From Deltaproteobacteria bacterium (GTDB lineage Bacteria; Bdellovibrionota_B; Oligoflexia; Oligoflexales; Bog-1112), in the NCBI GenBank assembly GCA_016186945.1, contig JACPKR010000041.1, positions 10,115 through 74,114 of the forward strand: a stretch of DNA of 64,000 bases, given 5' to 3'. A model generated the notes under the pieces. The model saw only the letters and a list, made by a program, of their open reading frames with translations. It had not been told where the DNA came from and searched no databases. This document shows, one piece after another, positions 34,628 to 42,555 of the stretch (positions are counted from its first letter, which is position 1; every line of letters begins with the position of its first letter). The translations under genes were made by a program, and so were the position numbers.

Positions 34628-36796
34628 TTAAAAAAGAGGGACTCCGTTGTGGAGGCCATCCCAGACGGGGGCGTTCGCAGATCCTAGGGGGACGACAGGG
34701 AACGTTTTCAGAAGGTCCTTCCCAATTTCCTGTTCAAGCGTTTCGTTAGAAACACTTAGACAAATCAGGTTGGGAAATTTAGTTAAGTCACTTAGCAATT
34801 TGTTCTCGTCCCTGTAGTAAAACACAGGGAGCACGAAAGGATGAGGGGATAGAAGTTCCCACACCTTTCTGGTTTCCGTAATCTCGATAATAGGGAGAAA
34901 ACAGTCATCGTTGGAGTCACGTGGTACGACGAACGATGTTCCCAAGTTGCGAAAACGTACAGCCTCCAGGTCAACAGCGATCCGCTCGAAAGTGGAGAGG
35001 GGGGCATTCCAGAACCGTCTGCACTCATCTCTTAGTACCTGCAGGAAATCAAGGAGACCTTTACCTGACGCAAAACAAAAGAGGGCACGGGAAGAAAAAC
35101 AACCGCGCTGTCCTAAGCTGAGCATATCCTTGGCGAGAAGGTCTGCGTCAGATGGCGAGCAGGAAGTCAAAAGACTAGCTGTAATTCCGGTGCCAAATCC
35201 CTTGATGGGTATCTGACTTTTCTTTTCCAAATCTTGGATCGTCTGGTTATCCCCAAACACCAAGATGTGAGAAATCTTCTCAGGGAAGGGGCCTTCTGGA
35301 ACACGTACAGAGGAAGGTAAAATAGAGATGGGGCTTAGTTTTCCAAGCCCTTGCAGAAAAAGGTTAAGGCAAGAATCTGGACGTTCAAAATTCCTCGGCA
35401 GACGTACACTAAGCTCTAGTCCTGCCATGGAACCTATGACAACTGGATAGATGCTTGCAAGACTATGATTGTTGGGAGCGATAATAAGCCAAGAATCTCC
35501 GGCGTTGGCGCTTGAGTTCGTGCTTGCTTGTTTCCAAGCTTCGTCATTTTGTGGAATAGACAGACTCAGATCTTTGAGGGCAGAGCGTGCAGCGGATGTA
35601 GATTTGAATTCATCTTCAAGACTTTTCAGTGTGGAGGCATCATTCAGAAACTTACTTAGAAATTCATTCATAAGTTTAGGGTTCATTTTGAGAGTAAGAG
35701 ATGGGGAAGACGCAGGTGCAAGAGGGCGGGGAGGGAATAGAGTTTTCTTTTCTCGGTGGCCTTCTTCCGCATCGAGCGAGCAACCCTTCAACGGTGCCTG
35801 CGGGACTCTTCCCATGTAGGTGAACGTGCTATCAGCTTTCATGTCGACGATATCTTGAGTACGGATGGGCCATGGGAAATCGATCCTTAGGGGGTCGTAG
35901 GTGACCAGTGCACCTTCACCTTTTCCACTTGCAGTTTGAGGCCCCTGATGTACAAGGCGATTCACCCATGCTGGGAAGCGAAAGGTGCGTGGTCGATCGG
36001 GGGAAAAGGAAAAATCATAGGCCTGACACGCGAACTCACACATCCCATATTCGCTGACAATTTTCTCTGTCGGAAGGAAAAAGAGGTCTGAGATCAGTTT
36101 GAAAAGAGCATCGCGAGTGAGTTCGCGACTTTTCCCTTTATACCCTCCGGTTTCAAAAACAACGGATCCTTCGGGCAGTTTTCTCCGCACCCCCCTGTCG
36201 AAAACATTTATAAAATCAAAGGCCGTTCCAAAAACCCATAGCGCCTGATCTACCTTCGATGATTCCAGGAACTCGGAAAGTTTTTCCGGTCTTACAAAGT
36301 CCACATGCCAAAAATCACCAATCCATGAGATCATTTGGGACAGGCTGCTGTCTGGTCGGTCTGAGATATGGGGTACAAGGCTGATGCCCGGTATGGCTGT
36401 ACTATGCCTTTGGTAGAATCGCTTCAGGACATCGTTGAAAACTTTGAGGCTTTGCCCCATATAGAGCAGCAGGCCATCTGTGCTAAAAAGTGATTGAGCA
36501 GCGGTGGCACTGGTGGTCCCGCTCGATTTAAAAACTTTCGCAGGTTTCTTGTTTGAATTTTGCAAGAAGAGTTGATGAATTTGACGTTCTCTAAAATATT
36601 CGATAGGCAAATAAGGAATTCCTTGTTTACCCAGCGTCGGTAGTTCGAGGCCCTTCGCTTGTTTGACGCGCGCGACAAGGTCAAAATCAGAATCGAAGCT
36701 GTCGGGGAGCACCTTCATCAAGTCCCAAAGTTCCTGCCCTTGAAGTGTGCTAAACCTGAGATTCTGGAAAAAGCTCTTTAAAGTCTTTTCCGACAT
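34628..36796 (-). CDS. Fused LuxE-like acyl-protein synthetase and LuxC-like acyl-CoA reductase
   Basis: A 722-residue protein that joins two subunits of the bioluminescence-type fatty acid reductase. Residues about 1-360 are LuxE-like: SSGTTS in the adenylation loop, VVFETGGYKGKSRELTRDAL, IVSEYGMCEFACQAYDF and FPWPIRTQDIVDM. Residues about 370-722 are LuxC-like, with GQRGCFSSRALFCF as the likely acyl-Cys segment, APNNHSLASIYPVVIGSMAG near the N-terminus and SVRLPRNFERP. Together they would activate a fatty acid, transfer it to enzyme and reduce it to the aldehyde with NADPH. No luxAB gene is nearby, so light production is not implied. A 63-residue gene ends nine bases upstream, and cmoAB lie before that. 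Confidence 0.83.
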   Translation of the reverse strand: MSEKTLKSFFQNLRFSTLQGQELWDLMKVLPDSFDSDFDLVARVKQAKGLELPTLGKQGIPYLPIEYFRERQIHQLFLQNSNKKPAKVFKSSGTTSATAAQSLFSTDGLLLYMGQSLKVFNDVLKRFYQRHSTAIPGISLVPHISDRPDSSLSQMISWIGDFWHVDFVRPEKLSEFLESSKVDQALWVFGTAFDFINVFDRGVRRKLPEGSVVFETGGYKGKSRELTRDALFKLISDLFFLPTEKIVSEYGMCEFACQAYDFSFSPDRPRTFRFPAWVNRLVHQGPQTASGKGEGALVTYDPLRIDFPWPIRTQDIVDMKADSTFTYMGRVPQAPLKGCSLDAEEGHREKKTLFPPRPLAPASSPSLTLKMNPKLMNEFLSKFLNDASTLKSLEDEFKSTSAARSALKDLSLSIPQNDEAWKQASTNSSANAGDSWLIIAPNNHSLASIYPVVIGSMAGLELSVRLPRNFERPDSCLNLFLQGLGKLSPISILPSSVRVPEGPFPEKISHILVFGDNQTIQDLEKKSQIPIKGFGTGITASLLTSCSPSDADLLAKDMLSLGQRGCFSSRALFCFASGKGLLDFLQVLRDECRRFWNAPLSTFERIAVDLEAVRFRNLGTSFVVPRDSNDDCFLPIIEITETRKVWELLSPHPFVLPVFYYRDENKLLSDLTKFPNLICLSVSNETLEQEIGKDLLKTFPVVPLGSANAPVWDGLHNGVPLF

Positions 36797-36805
36797 AGTA
36801 TCACG

Positions 36806-36997
36806 CTATCCTTTTTTTTCTTTCTCACGAGTATTCTTCTTTACCTCGGCTGAGCGTTTCAAATTGATTTCCTTTTTCATCTCTCTTAATTTCTGAAGGA
36901 CACGTGACTTAAGGGAAGGATTTTGATCGAGGATAATTTTAATAACTTCCCAGTCATCGAACCCTTTGCGTTCATTGGTGCTGGCATTGTTTGCCAT
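36806..36997 (-). CDS. Small basic protein of unknown function
   Basis: A 63-residue charged protein with an acidic/hydrophobic start (GFDDWEVIKIILDQNP) and a lysine-rich tail. It has a strong ribosome binding site (AGGAGG, six bases before the ATG) and ends nine bases before luxEC, which supports a real gene co-translated with it. The binding site lies immediately outside a reversed family A repeat. No family recognised; an accessory of the reductase is a guess from position. Confidence 0.6.
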   Translation of the reverse strand: MANNASTNERKGFDDWEVIKIILDQNPSLKSRVLQKLREMKKEINLKRSAEVKKNTREKEKKG

Positions 36998-37008
36998 TCC
37001 TGGCCTCC

Positions 37009-37205
37009 TATAGTGTTCAAGATAATCAATTTGGGGACAAACTTTTTGAAAAAAGTTATTTCCCCAAGCCCCTTTTCAAAAACTTCAATATCTAAAGTTT
37101 TTTGGGGGGAGGCGTGGAGGGGAACTTTGTCATCCCGCGGCTTGACCGCGGGATCCATTTTTCAAAAAAGGTCCTCTCCACAAATTCTTTTTCCCAAATA
37201 CTATT
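37009..37205 (-). repeat. Family A repeat, reversed, with nested family D palindrome
   Basis: Reverse orientation: it begins TATAGTGTTCAAGATAATC and ends CAAATACTAT, 197 bp, with the palindrome at 37128-37157. The far end reads ACTATT instead of ACTATA, a single change. It separates cmoB from the small gene before luxEC. Confidence 0.9.
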
Positions 37206-37236
37206 ATATTTGCCTTTATTGTATCATGAACTCCTG

Positions 37237-38133
37237 TCATTTTCGGGCGCTGACGTAAAATCTCCAAGGTCTAGGGTAGCCTTCCACGGTAAATTTCTTA
37301 TCGGCAGGTGAGAGGAATTCCTCCAGGCTTTTCACCGGAGCGTACCGAGTCGTCCGCTGTTCCTGAGTGGAGAGCGGGCCTTTGTAAAAACAGTGGGGAT
37401 CCTTGAACCCGCTCCTCATTATCCAGTTCATAAGTGCCGGCAAAGTGGGGAGGAACCACATTCCACCTGCTCCTGCATATCTGCCAGCAGGGACCAGGGC
37501 ACTTGGGGTGTCGCCCGAGATTCCTTGGCAGTCAATGATTACGGTGCCACCTGTTTTAAGCGCCTTGTTTAGCTTTCGCAATATGCCCAAAGGGTCGGTG
37601 TGGTGATAGAGTATTCCCAGGCAGAAGATAACGTCAAAAGTCTTGGGGAAGGAGTCGATCGCTTCCACTCCCTGGGTTTCGAAATACAGGCGAGGAACCT
37701 GCGCGAAACTCTGCAGAAATTCAAAACATAGCTTATGCTGAAGCACTGGCTCGAAGCCGATCACTTCCGCGGGTCGTAGGGCACTCATCCTGAACATGTA
37801 GTATCCATTATGACAACCGATATCGGCAACCGTCTTGGCTTCGAGCGAAACATGGGGGAGTATACGCGCCCACTTCCAGTCAGATCGCCACTCGGCGTCA
37901 ATGTGTTCTCCAAAAATACGAAAAGGTCCCTTTTTCCAAGGCATGAATGCTTTGAGAATCTTGAGAATCTCTAGGCGTTCCTTTGCGCTTAGCTCTGAAG
38001 GATCTCCGATCACCACTTCAGGGCCGCTTGCGTCGAAACATTGGGTGCGAAAGGTGGGGACCTTGCCCATGATCTGTTGGAATCTGTGGGCCTCGTTCAT
38101 TTCAATGCCACAATGGAAACGAAGGAGTGCCAT
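37237..38133 (-). CDS. cmoB: tRNA 5-carboxymethoxyuridine(34) methyltransferase-like, CmoB
   Basis: Uses carboxy-SAM to turn 5-hydroxyuridine at the tRNA wobble position into 5-carboxymethoxyuridine. The 298-residue sequence has KERLEILKILKAFMPWKKGP, WKWARILPHVSLEAK, VADIGCHNGYYMFRMS (SAM-type motif), VIGFEPVLQHKLCFEFLQ and the family segment FCLGILYHHTDPLGILRKL. It overlaps the 3' end of cmoA by 37 bases, so the two are translationally coupled, as the two enzymes act in series. Confidence 0.92.
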   Translation of the reverse strand: MALLRFHCGIEMNEAHRFQQIMGKVPTFRTQCFDASGPEVVIGDPSELSAKERLEILKILKAFMPWKKGPFRIFGEHIDAEWRSDWKWARILPHVSLEAKTVADIGCHNGYYMFRMSALRPAEVIGFEPVLQHKLCFEFLQSFAQVPRLYFETQGVEAIDSFPKTFDVIFCLGILYHHTDPLGILRKLNKALKTGGTVIIDCQGISGDTPSALVPAGRYAGAGGMWFLPTLPALMNWIMRSGFKDPHCFYKGPLSTQEQRTTRYAPVKSLEEFLSPADKKFTVEGYPRPWRFYVSARK

Positions 38134-38813
38134 TTCAGAACAATGTCCACTGTAGAGAATCCTGCGCGTTCCAAAAGATCATACTGCTCGGTCAGAGTCA
38201 GTGGGACCAGCACATTGTCAAGGGATTCTTTCTTGCGTTCGATTTCGTTTTGACTGTAGCCGTTTTTTCTCTTGAAGGACTCGTAGATATAGGTCTGTGT
38301 TTCCTGAAACGCAGGGACTGCAGACCGTATCTTCTCACTGAGGAACAAAAGTCCACCGGACTTAAGACCCGAGAAAATCTTTTGCAATAGTGTGAATCGC
38401 TCTCGCACCGGGATAAATTGCAGCGTAAAGTTGCAGATGATCATGGAAGCATCCTGGAACTTCATGTCAAGCGCGTTTTGACATTGGAGGGAGACCCTGT
38501 TTTTAATCCTGAACGGAGCTAACTTCGCCTCTGCGTTGTCCAACATGGCTTGTGAGCTGTCGACACCGATCAAGTCGAGGTGCCAGGGGATATCTTGGCA
38601 AAGTAAAGCGAGTGTGGTTCCTGTCGAGCAGCCTATGTCGTAGATCGTACTTTCTTCTTTGCTGTAAGCCTCCGCCCATGCGGTAATGCACGATTGCACT
38701 TCCTGGTAGAAGGGAATAGACCGCACTGCCATGTCGTCGAAAACGTTTGCAACATCCCGGTTGAAAGAGAAAGGACGGGGGTAATTCTCGGTCTGGAAAA
38801 CTCTGTCGAGCAC
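38097..38813 (-). CDS. cmoA: Carboxy-SAM synthase CmoA
   Basis: Makes carboxy-S-adenosyl-L-methionine from SAM and prephenate for CmoB. The 238-residue protein starts NYPRPFSFNRDVANVFDDM after a short leader. It has IPFYQEVQSCITAWAEAY, TIYDIGCSTGTTLALL (SAM motif), GVDSSQAMLDNAEAK, MIICNFTLQFIPVRER and LFLSEKIR, all as in CmoA. The start is GTG with GGAG nine bases upstream. It is the promoter-proximal gene of the cmoA-cmoB-small-luxEC set and is divergent from the peptide-binding gene, with only 41 bases between. Confidence 0.93.
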   Translation of the reverse strand: MLDRVFQTENYPRPFSFNRDVANVFDDMAVRSIPFYQEVQSCITAWAEAYSKEESTIYDIGCSTGTTLALLCQDIPWHLDLIGVDSSQAMLDNAEAKLAPFRIKNRVSLQCQNALDMKFQDASMIICNFTLQFIPVRERFTLLQKIFSGLKSGGLLFLSEKIRSAVPAFQETQTYIYESFKRKNGYSQNEIERKKESLDNVLVPLTLTEQYDLLERAGFSTVDIVLKWHSFVSIVALK

Positions 38814-38854
38814 TGTAGTATACTCCCTATAAATCTGAGAGAAAGAGATAGCCT

Positions 38855-40507
38855 ATGCCCATTGGATTCTCAACAGCCTTGATTCTTTTGTTCTTAGGAG
38901 CGGCGAAACTTTTCGCACAGCCCTCACCTTCCGAAAAACCCTTAACCATTGGAGTAAGCGATGAATTTTTTGATATGCACCCCATTGGTCCGACGAGAAA
39001 GGGGAAGGATAGCTTGCTGGCGCTTTGCCTGAGAGCGCTTCTGGGAGTGGACGAAGCGGGGCATTTGAGGCCAGTCCTTGCGAAGGGTCTGCCCGTCCTC
39101 AAGTCCCACATAATCGGGGGAGAGGCCCGCACCATGCTTGAATTTGACCTTAGCCCGCAAGCAATTTTCGGGGACGGGTCCCCCGTCACTGGATTGGATG
39201 TGCGGTTTTCATGGACAGTGGGAAAAGCTCAAGGGGTCGAACCCTATTCATTGATCGAGGACGTCTGGATTTTAGAAACCCAGCCCGAGCGGGTTCGTTT
39301 CCTCTTGGCGCGGGGAACAAGTGCGAACATTTTGTGGCAATTAGCAGGATTTAGGGTCGTGCGTGCGAAGAACGAGGCCCCCCTGCTGGGGAAAGACTAC
39401 GGGAACAAGACACTTTATCGCACCCTGCCCACTCTTCCTGATTTGTACAATGGTCCCTATGTGGTGAAGGAATTTGAAGTGGGGCGGCACATTCTTTTTT
39501 CCCGCAATCCTTACTTTGGGGGAAAGGTTCCCGAGTTTGCGGAAATAAAGGTCATCCTGGAGCCAGACCCTCTCCTCTTGGAAAAAATGTTGAAGCAGGG
39601 AGACATGCAGGTCGCGCTTTCCGATTCATTTTCTTCAGAACAACTGAGCAATTGGGAAGAAAAGGCGCTTAAGGAATCACCGCCATTGCGGGTTTATCAG
39701 AGACCTACGGCAGTATCGGAGCGGGTTGATTTCAATCACACGCATCCCTTGTTGGGAGACGTGCGCATTCGTAGGGCGCTTTCTTTGAGTCTGGATCGTA
39801 CCCAGCTTCGTGATGAAATCTACCCAGACCGTCGACTGCCCGCATTTTCCTTTCTTCCAGGTGTCTCGATGACTGTGCAGCCATCCGGTTTGAAGTTGGA
39901 GAAAGCAAAGCTCATTATGAAGAATCTCGGATGGAAACAGGGAAAAGATGGTTTCTTGATTAGAAAGGGGAAACCGCTGAGCTTGCCACTCGCCGTTGAT
40001 ACTCAGGACAAATTCAGAAATAAGCTTGCTGAACGTCTCAAGCAACAATGGGCAAAACTAGGCGTCGATATTCAGATCAAAAAGTTGCCAGCTCAGGAGT
40101 TTTTCGATCTGGTTAAGAAAGCACGCTTCAGTGCGCTGGCGCTTTATGCTCAACTAAGCCCAGACCTTTCCCGCCTGAGTACGCAGCTCGCCAGTTCTTC
40201 CATTCCTAGCCGAGATAACTTTTATGTCGGAGAGAATTACGGGCGTTTCGCTAATAAGGGAATTGACCAGCTTCTCACGCAATATGATCAGGAGTGGAAT
40301 CTGACCAGGAGAGAGTACTTGTTGGGGGAACTGGAGGAAAAATTTCAGGAGGCGTTACCATTTCTTCCCATCTTTTTTAGGTATGAAACGGCTGTTGTAA
40401 CAAGCACCGCTTGTGGCAAGGAGGTGGTTTGGAGGAAACTGCGCAGCTGGTTCCCCCAAGAAACACTAGAGATCGATTGGCTCCGCGCTATTTTCCTCTG
40501 CCCTTGA
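38855..40507 (+). CDS. Periplasmic oligopeptide-type (family 5) substrate-binding protein, repeat-encoded tail
   Basis: Extracellular solute-binding protein of the Opp/Dpp class, with a Sec signal (FSTALILLFLGAAKLFAQ). Typical segments: IFGDGSPVTGLDVRFSW, YNGPYVVKEFEVGRHILFSR, DVRIRRALSLSLDRTQLRDE, LKQQWAKLGVDIQIKKL. No permease or ATPase gene is adjacent, so it must share a transporter or serve another role. The C-terminal 30 residues (after about TACGKEVV) come from a family B repeat at 40409-40464 and sequence beyond it, so the original end lies near residue 520. It overlaps the convergent next gene by 42 bases. Confidence 0.8.
   Translation: MPIGFSTALILLFLGAAKLFAQPSPSEKPLTIGVSDEFFDMHPIGPTRKGKDSLLALCLRALLGVDEAGHLRPVLAKGLPVLKSHIIGGEARTMLEFDLSPQAIFGDGSPVTGLDVRFSWTVGKAQGVEPYSLIEDVWILETQPERVRFLLARGTSANILWQLAGFRVVRAKNEAPLLGKDYGNKTLYRTLPTLPDLYNGPYVVKEFEVGRHILFSRNPYFGGKVPEFAEIKVILEPDPLLLEKMLKQGDMQVALSDSFSSEQLSNWEEKALKESPPLRVYQRPTAVSERVDFNHTHPLLGDVRIRRALSLSLDRTQLRDEIYPDRRLPAFSFLPGVSMTVQPSGLKLEKAKLIMKNLGWKQGKDGFLIRKGKPLSLPLAVDTQDKFRNKLAERLKQQWAKLGVDIQIKKLPAQEFFDLVKKARFSALALYAQLSPDLSRLSTQLASSSIPSRDNFYVGENYGRFANKGIDQLLTQYDQEWNLTRREYLLGELEEKFQEALPFLPIFFRYETAVVTSTACGKEVVWRKLRSWFPQETLEIDWLRAIFLCP
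40409..40464 (+). repeat. Family B repeat fragment inside the 3' end of a gene
   Basis: It starts GCTTGTGGCAAGGAGGTGG, then the core GGAGGAAACTGCGCAGCTGG, and ends in TTCCCCCAAG. It carries the reading frame on, adding codons to the peptide-binding protein. Confidence 0.8.
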
Positions 40508-41449
40508 TTTCCACCACTTCATAACAACAGGGTAAACATAATCGTCAGTTAACACACTCATGCTATCCTGAGCAACGCGTGCCGCGGGTGCGAGCATGTA
40601 GGTGACTACCCAGGTGGAGGCAAATGTCGCCATTGTTGCATAGGCTAATCGGCGGACAGGACTTGCTCCCGTGGGAGGGATGAAAATTGTCAGGCCTTTG
40701 ATCCGACGAGTAACCCCGAGATATTTGATAAGTTCGCCAAGGTTATTGACGATTAAAACTTTCGGGCCAACTTCCATAGCAACGCTCATCATACCGCGTA
40801 CTGCCTGGAATTTCGTTAAAAGGTAACGCGGAAAGGAAAGATCGCTTTTCTCTGTTTGCCTATCTTTTCCTGCTTTGATGAAGAGTTTTGCCAGGGGGTC
40901 ACCCAAATAGTTTGCGGTCGTTCCCGCAGCCTCTGGATTCATTCCCAGGTGTGTGAAGACTAGGATTCCACCTACTTTCATCGCGACCTTTGAGACTTGG
41001 CTGTAAACATTACTGACATCGAATACGAGGCCGGTGCTGCCGATATTGACACTTTTCCATGCTTTCAAAAGGGTGGGAGGCAACTTCAAAAGATCTCTCA
41101 AGAAAGATTTCGCCGAGGGATTGTCACCAAGCTGACTTGTGAAACTTCCCAGGGCAACATCAAGGGGGGCTTGAATAACGATATCTATGAACATTTCTTG
41201 AGTATTGGGAATTCGTTTCCATACAAACACGAGGGCATCTTTTGCATTCTTTTTCCAGACTCCGATGTAAGTATCGGTTTCTACTTCATCCCCGCCAACA
41301 AGCTCACAAATTCCTTCCTTGCATCGTAGTGGTGCGTCAGTCAGCTTGTCTTTCTCCACGATGGAGTCTGATTTCGTGGAACTAGCTGTCGCCGTTAAAG
41401 GCAGGAAGCATGAAACCAAGCAATTGAAAATAATGGATTTTGTTCTCAT
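40466..41449 (-). CDS. Exported protein of unknown function
   Basis: A 327-residue protein with a Sec signal (IIFNCLVSCFLPLTATAS). Two Cys follow in RCKEGICELVG, perhaps a disulfide. A hydrophobic or amphipathic middle (KVAMKVGGILVFTHLGM, GMMSVAMEVGPKVLIVNNLG) and a possible membrane segment (YATMATFASTWVVTYML, about 270-290) follow. No known domain. It is convergent with the peptide-binding gene and divergent from the small exported gene at 41729. Confidence 0.6.
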   Translation of the reverse strand: MRTKSIIFNCLVSCFLPLTATASSTKSDSIVEKDKLTDAPLRCKEGICELVGGDEVETDTYIGVWKKNAKDALVFVWKRIPNTQEMFIDIVIQAPLDVALGSFTSQLGDNPSAKSFLRDLLKLPPTLLKAWKSVNIGSTGLVFDVSNVYSQVSKVAMKVGGILVFTHLGMNPEAAGTTANYLGDPLAKLFIKAGKDRQTEKSDLSFPRYLLTKFQAVRGMMSVAMEVGPKVLIVNNLGELIKYLGVTRRIKGLTIFIPPTGASPVRRLAYATMATFASTWVVTYMLAPAARVAQDSMSVLTDDYVYPVVMKWWKSRAEENSAEPIDL

Positions 41450-41561
41450 TCTCTTGATCCGGTGAAAGTTGTGGGTTGAATTCGAGCAGTATTTGGTTGA
41501 AATACTGCCTCTACATAGCCCTTTGAAATCAGGGCGTCAAATGCTTTCTATCATAAATAAT

Positions 41562-41705
41562 GTAATGCGTAAGCCACTTGGGGCAAGGAGGTGGTTTGGA
41601 GGAAACTGCGCAGCTGGTTCCTCCAAGAAATCCGGGGGAGGCGACGCTTCACTCGCCCCCCCAAACCCCCCTCTCCCTATTTGCCCCATGTGGCTTACGC
41701 ATTAC
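41562..41705 (+). repeat. Family B element, complete copy with 25-bp terminal inverted repeats
   Basis: 144 bp bounded by GTAATGCGTAAGCCACTTGG... and its mirror ...GTGGCTTACGCATTAC (one mismatch in the 25). Inside are the GGAGGAA/TTCCTCC core hairpin and the C-rich arm. It lies alone in a 279-bp gap between divergent genes, so the ends can be read cleanly. There is no coding capacity; it is a non-autonomous, MITE-like element. Confidence 0.88.
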
Positions 41706-41728
41706 CATAAAAAGAGTTGGAGTTCTCA

Positions 41729-42232
41729 ATGAAGCGTGTTTTATCTTTCATTCTTGCTATCTTGTTTTTCCCGACAGCTTGGGCACAAGTGGCGGAAAAT
41801 CCCATCTCGATTGAAAGTTTTTTTCCACATAAGAAACATGTGTCAGTGGGCGAAGATGTGTACCTTTATTGGGTCGCAAAGGGGGCGGACGCTTGCATGA
41901 TTCACGGGAACAGTCATTCGACTCAAGAGCTACCTACGCAAGGCTTTCTTCCGGTTGAGGTTAATGAAGACACTCACTTCACACTTACATGTTCCGGCGA
42001 GGGTAGGGACGACCAGGAGCGGAGAATCTTAGTTTCGGTTGCGGAGGGCGGAGAAAATGAGGGCAAGGAGAGTTTGTTGCGCGAAACGTTTGATCTTGGC
42101 CATTTACTGAACCATCTGGTATATGATGGTTTTGTTCAACCGATTGTTTGGCGAGTTGCTGCTTGGGCGGCTCCTGCGGTGCTTGTAGCTTACTATCAGC
42201 ATCTCGTGGGACGACGCGCACATCAGCACTAA
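41729..42232 (+). CDS. Small exported protein of unknown function
   Basis: A 167-residue protein with a Sec signal ending FFPTAWAQ. ATG at 41729 has GGAG six bases before it. The mature part has a beta-rich segment (HKKHVSVGEDVYLYWVAKG, DTHFTLTCSGEG) like an immunoglobulin-type or PKD-like strand pattern, with Cys residues, and a hydrophobic helix near the end (PIVWRVAAWAAPAVLVAYY), possibly a membrane anchor. It lies directly before tRNA-Ser. Function unknown. Confidence 0.6.
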   Translation: MKRVLSFILAILFFPTAWAQVAENPISIESFFPHKKHVSVGEDVYLYWVAKGADACMIHGNSHSTQELPTQGFLPVEVNEDTHFTLTCSGEGRDDQERRILVSVAEGGENEGKESLLRETFDLGHLLNHLVYDGFVQPIVWRVAAWAAPAVLVAYYQHLVGRRAHQH

Positions 42233-42253
42233 GACTAAGAATAAACAGAGCTA

Positions 42254-42345
42254 GGAGAGATGGCTGAGTGGTCGAAAGCGCTCGCTTGGAAAGCGGGTAG
42301 ATGGGTAAAACTGTCTCGGGGGTTCGAATCCCCCTCTCTCCGCCA
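42254..42345 (+). tRNA. serT: tRNA-Ser(GGA)
   Basis: The 7-bp acceptor GGAGAGA/TCTCTCC, the D-arm GGCTGAGTGGTC, the anticodon stem CTCGC/GCGGG with anticodon GGA at 42288-42290, the long variable arm typical of serine tRNAs, the T-arm GGGGGTTCGAATCCCCC, discriminator G and encoded CCA are all visible. It decodes UCC/UCU. Its 3' end is the left boundary of an integrated element. Confidence 0.95.
42336..42345 (+). other. Left attachment site candidate (attL) at the tRNA-Ser 3' end
   Basis: The last ten bases, CTCTCCGCCA, recur at 50002-50011 just after the integrase gene. Tyrosine integrases commonly use tRNA 3' ends, so these two copies are the likely ends of the element. Ten bases is short for a core, so the exact ends are not certain. 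Confidence 0.5.
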
Positions 42346-42468
42346 CCTGACACACTGCTTACGCAGCAAATCACTTAAAATCCGTATCAGTAATAACAAA
42401 GACTTAGAAGATAGACTTCTCAGCTACAAACGTCTAAATCACCGCACATCATCCGAAATAACAGCCAT

Positions 42469-42517
42469 TGTAGTTAGTTTGTAGTTACCTTCTGTAGTGA
42501 TTGAGGGAGTAACTACA
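42469..42517. promoter_or_regulatory. Repeated TGTAGTTA motifs near attL, possible integrase or Xis arm sites
   Basis: TGTAGTTA occurs at 42469 and 42480 as direct repeats. TGTAGTTAC (42480-42488) has an exact inverted mate, GTAACTACA, at 42509-42517. They lie about 125-170 bases inside the left end of the element, the usual place for recombinase arm or excisionase sites. The rest of the 42346-42555 gap shows no gene. Confidence 0.4.
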
Positions 42518-42555
42518 TATTTTTTAAAAATTAAAATCATAACAATGCCTTACAG

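Noticed and set aside
34628-36796. Bioluminescence operon
   Set aside because: No luxA, luxB or luxD gene lies in the window; only reductase parts are present.
36886-37258. Frames on both strands in 36.9-37.3 kb
   Set aside because: Both come from the family A repeat with its nested palindrome, not from genes.
42260-42484. 74-residue frame overlapping tRNA-Ser
   Set aside because: It begins inside the tRNA and continues into the integration gap; the tRNA fold is complete and explains the region.
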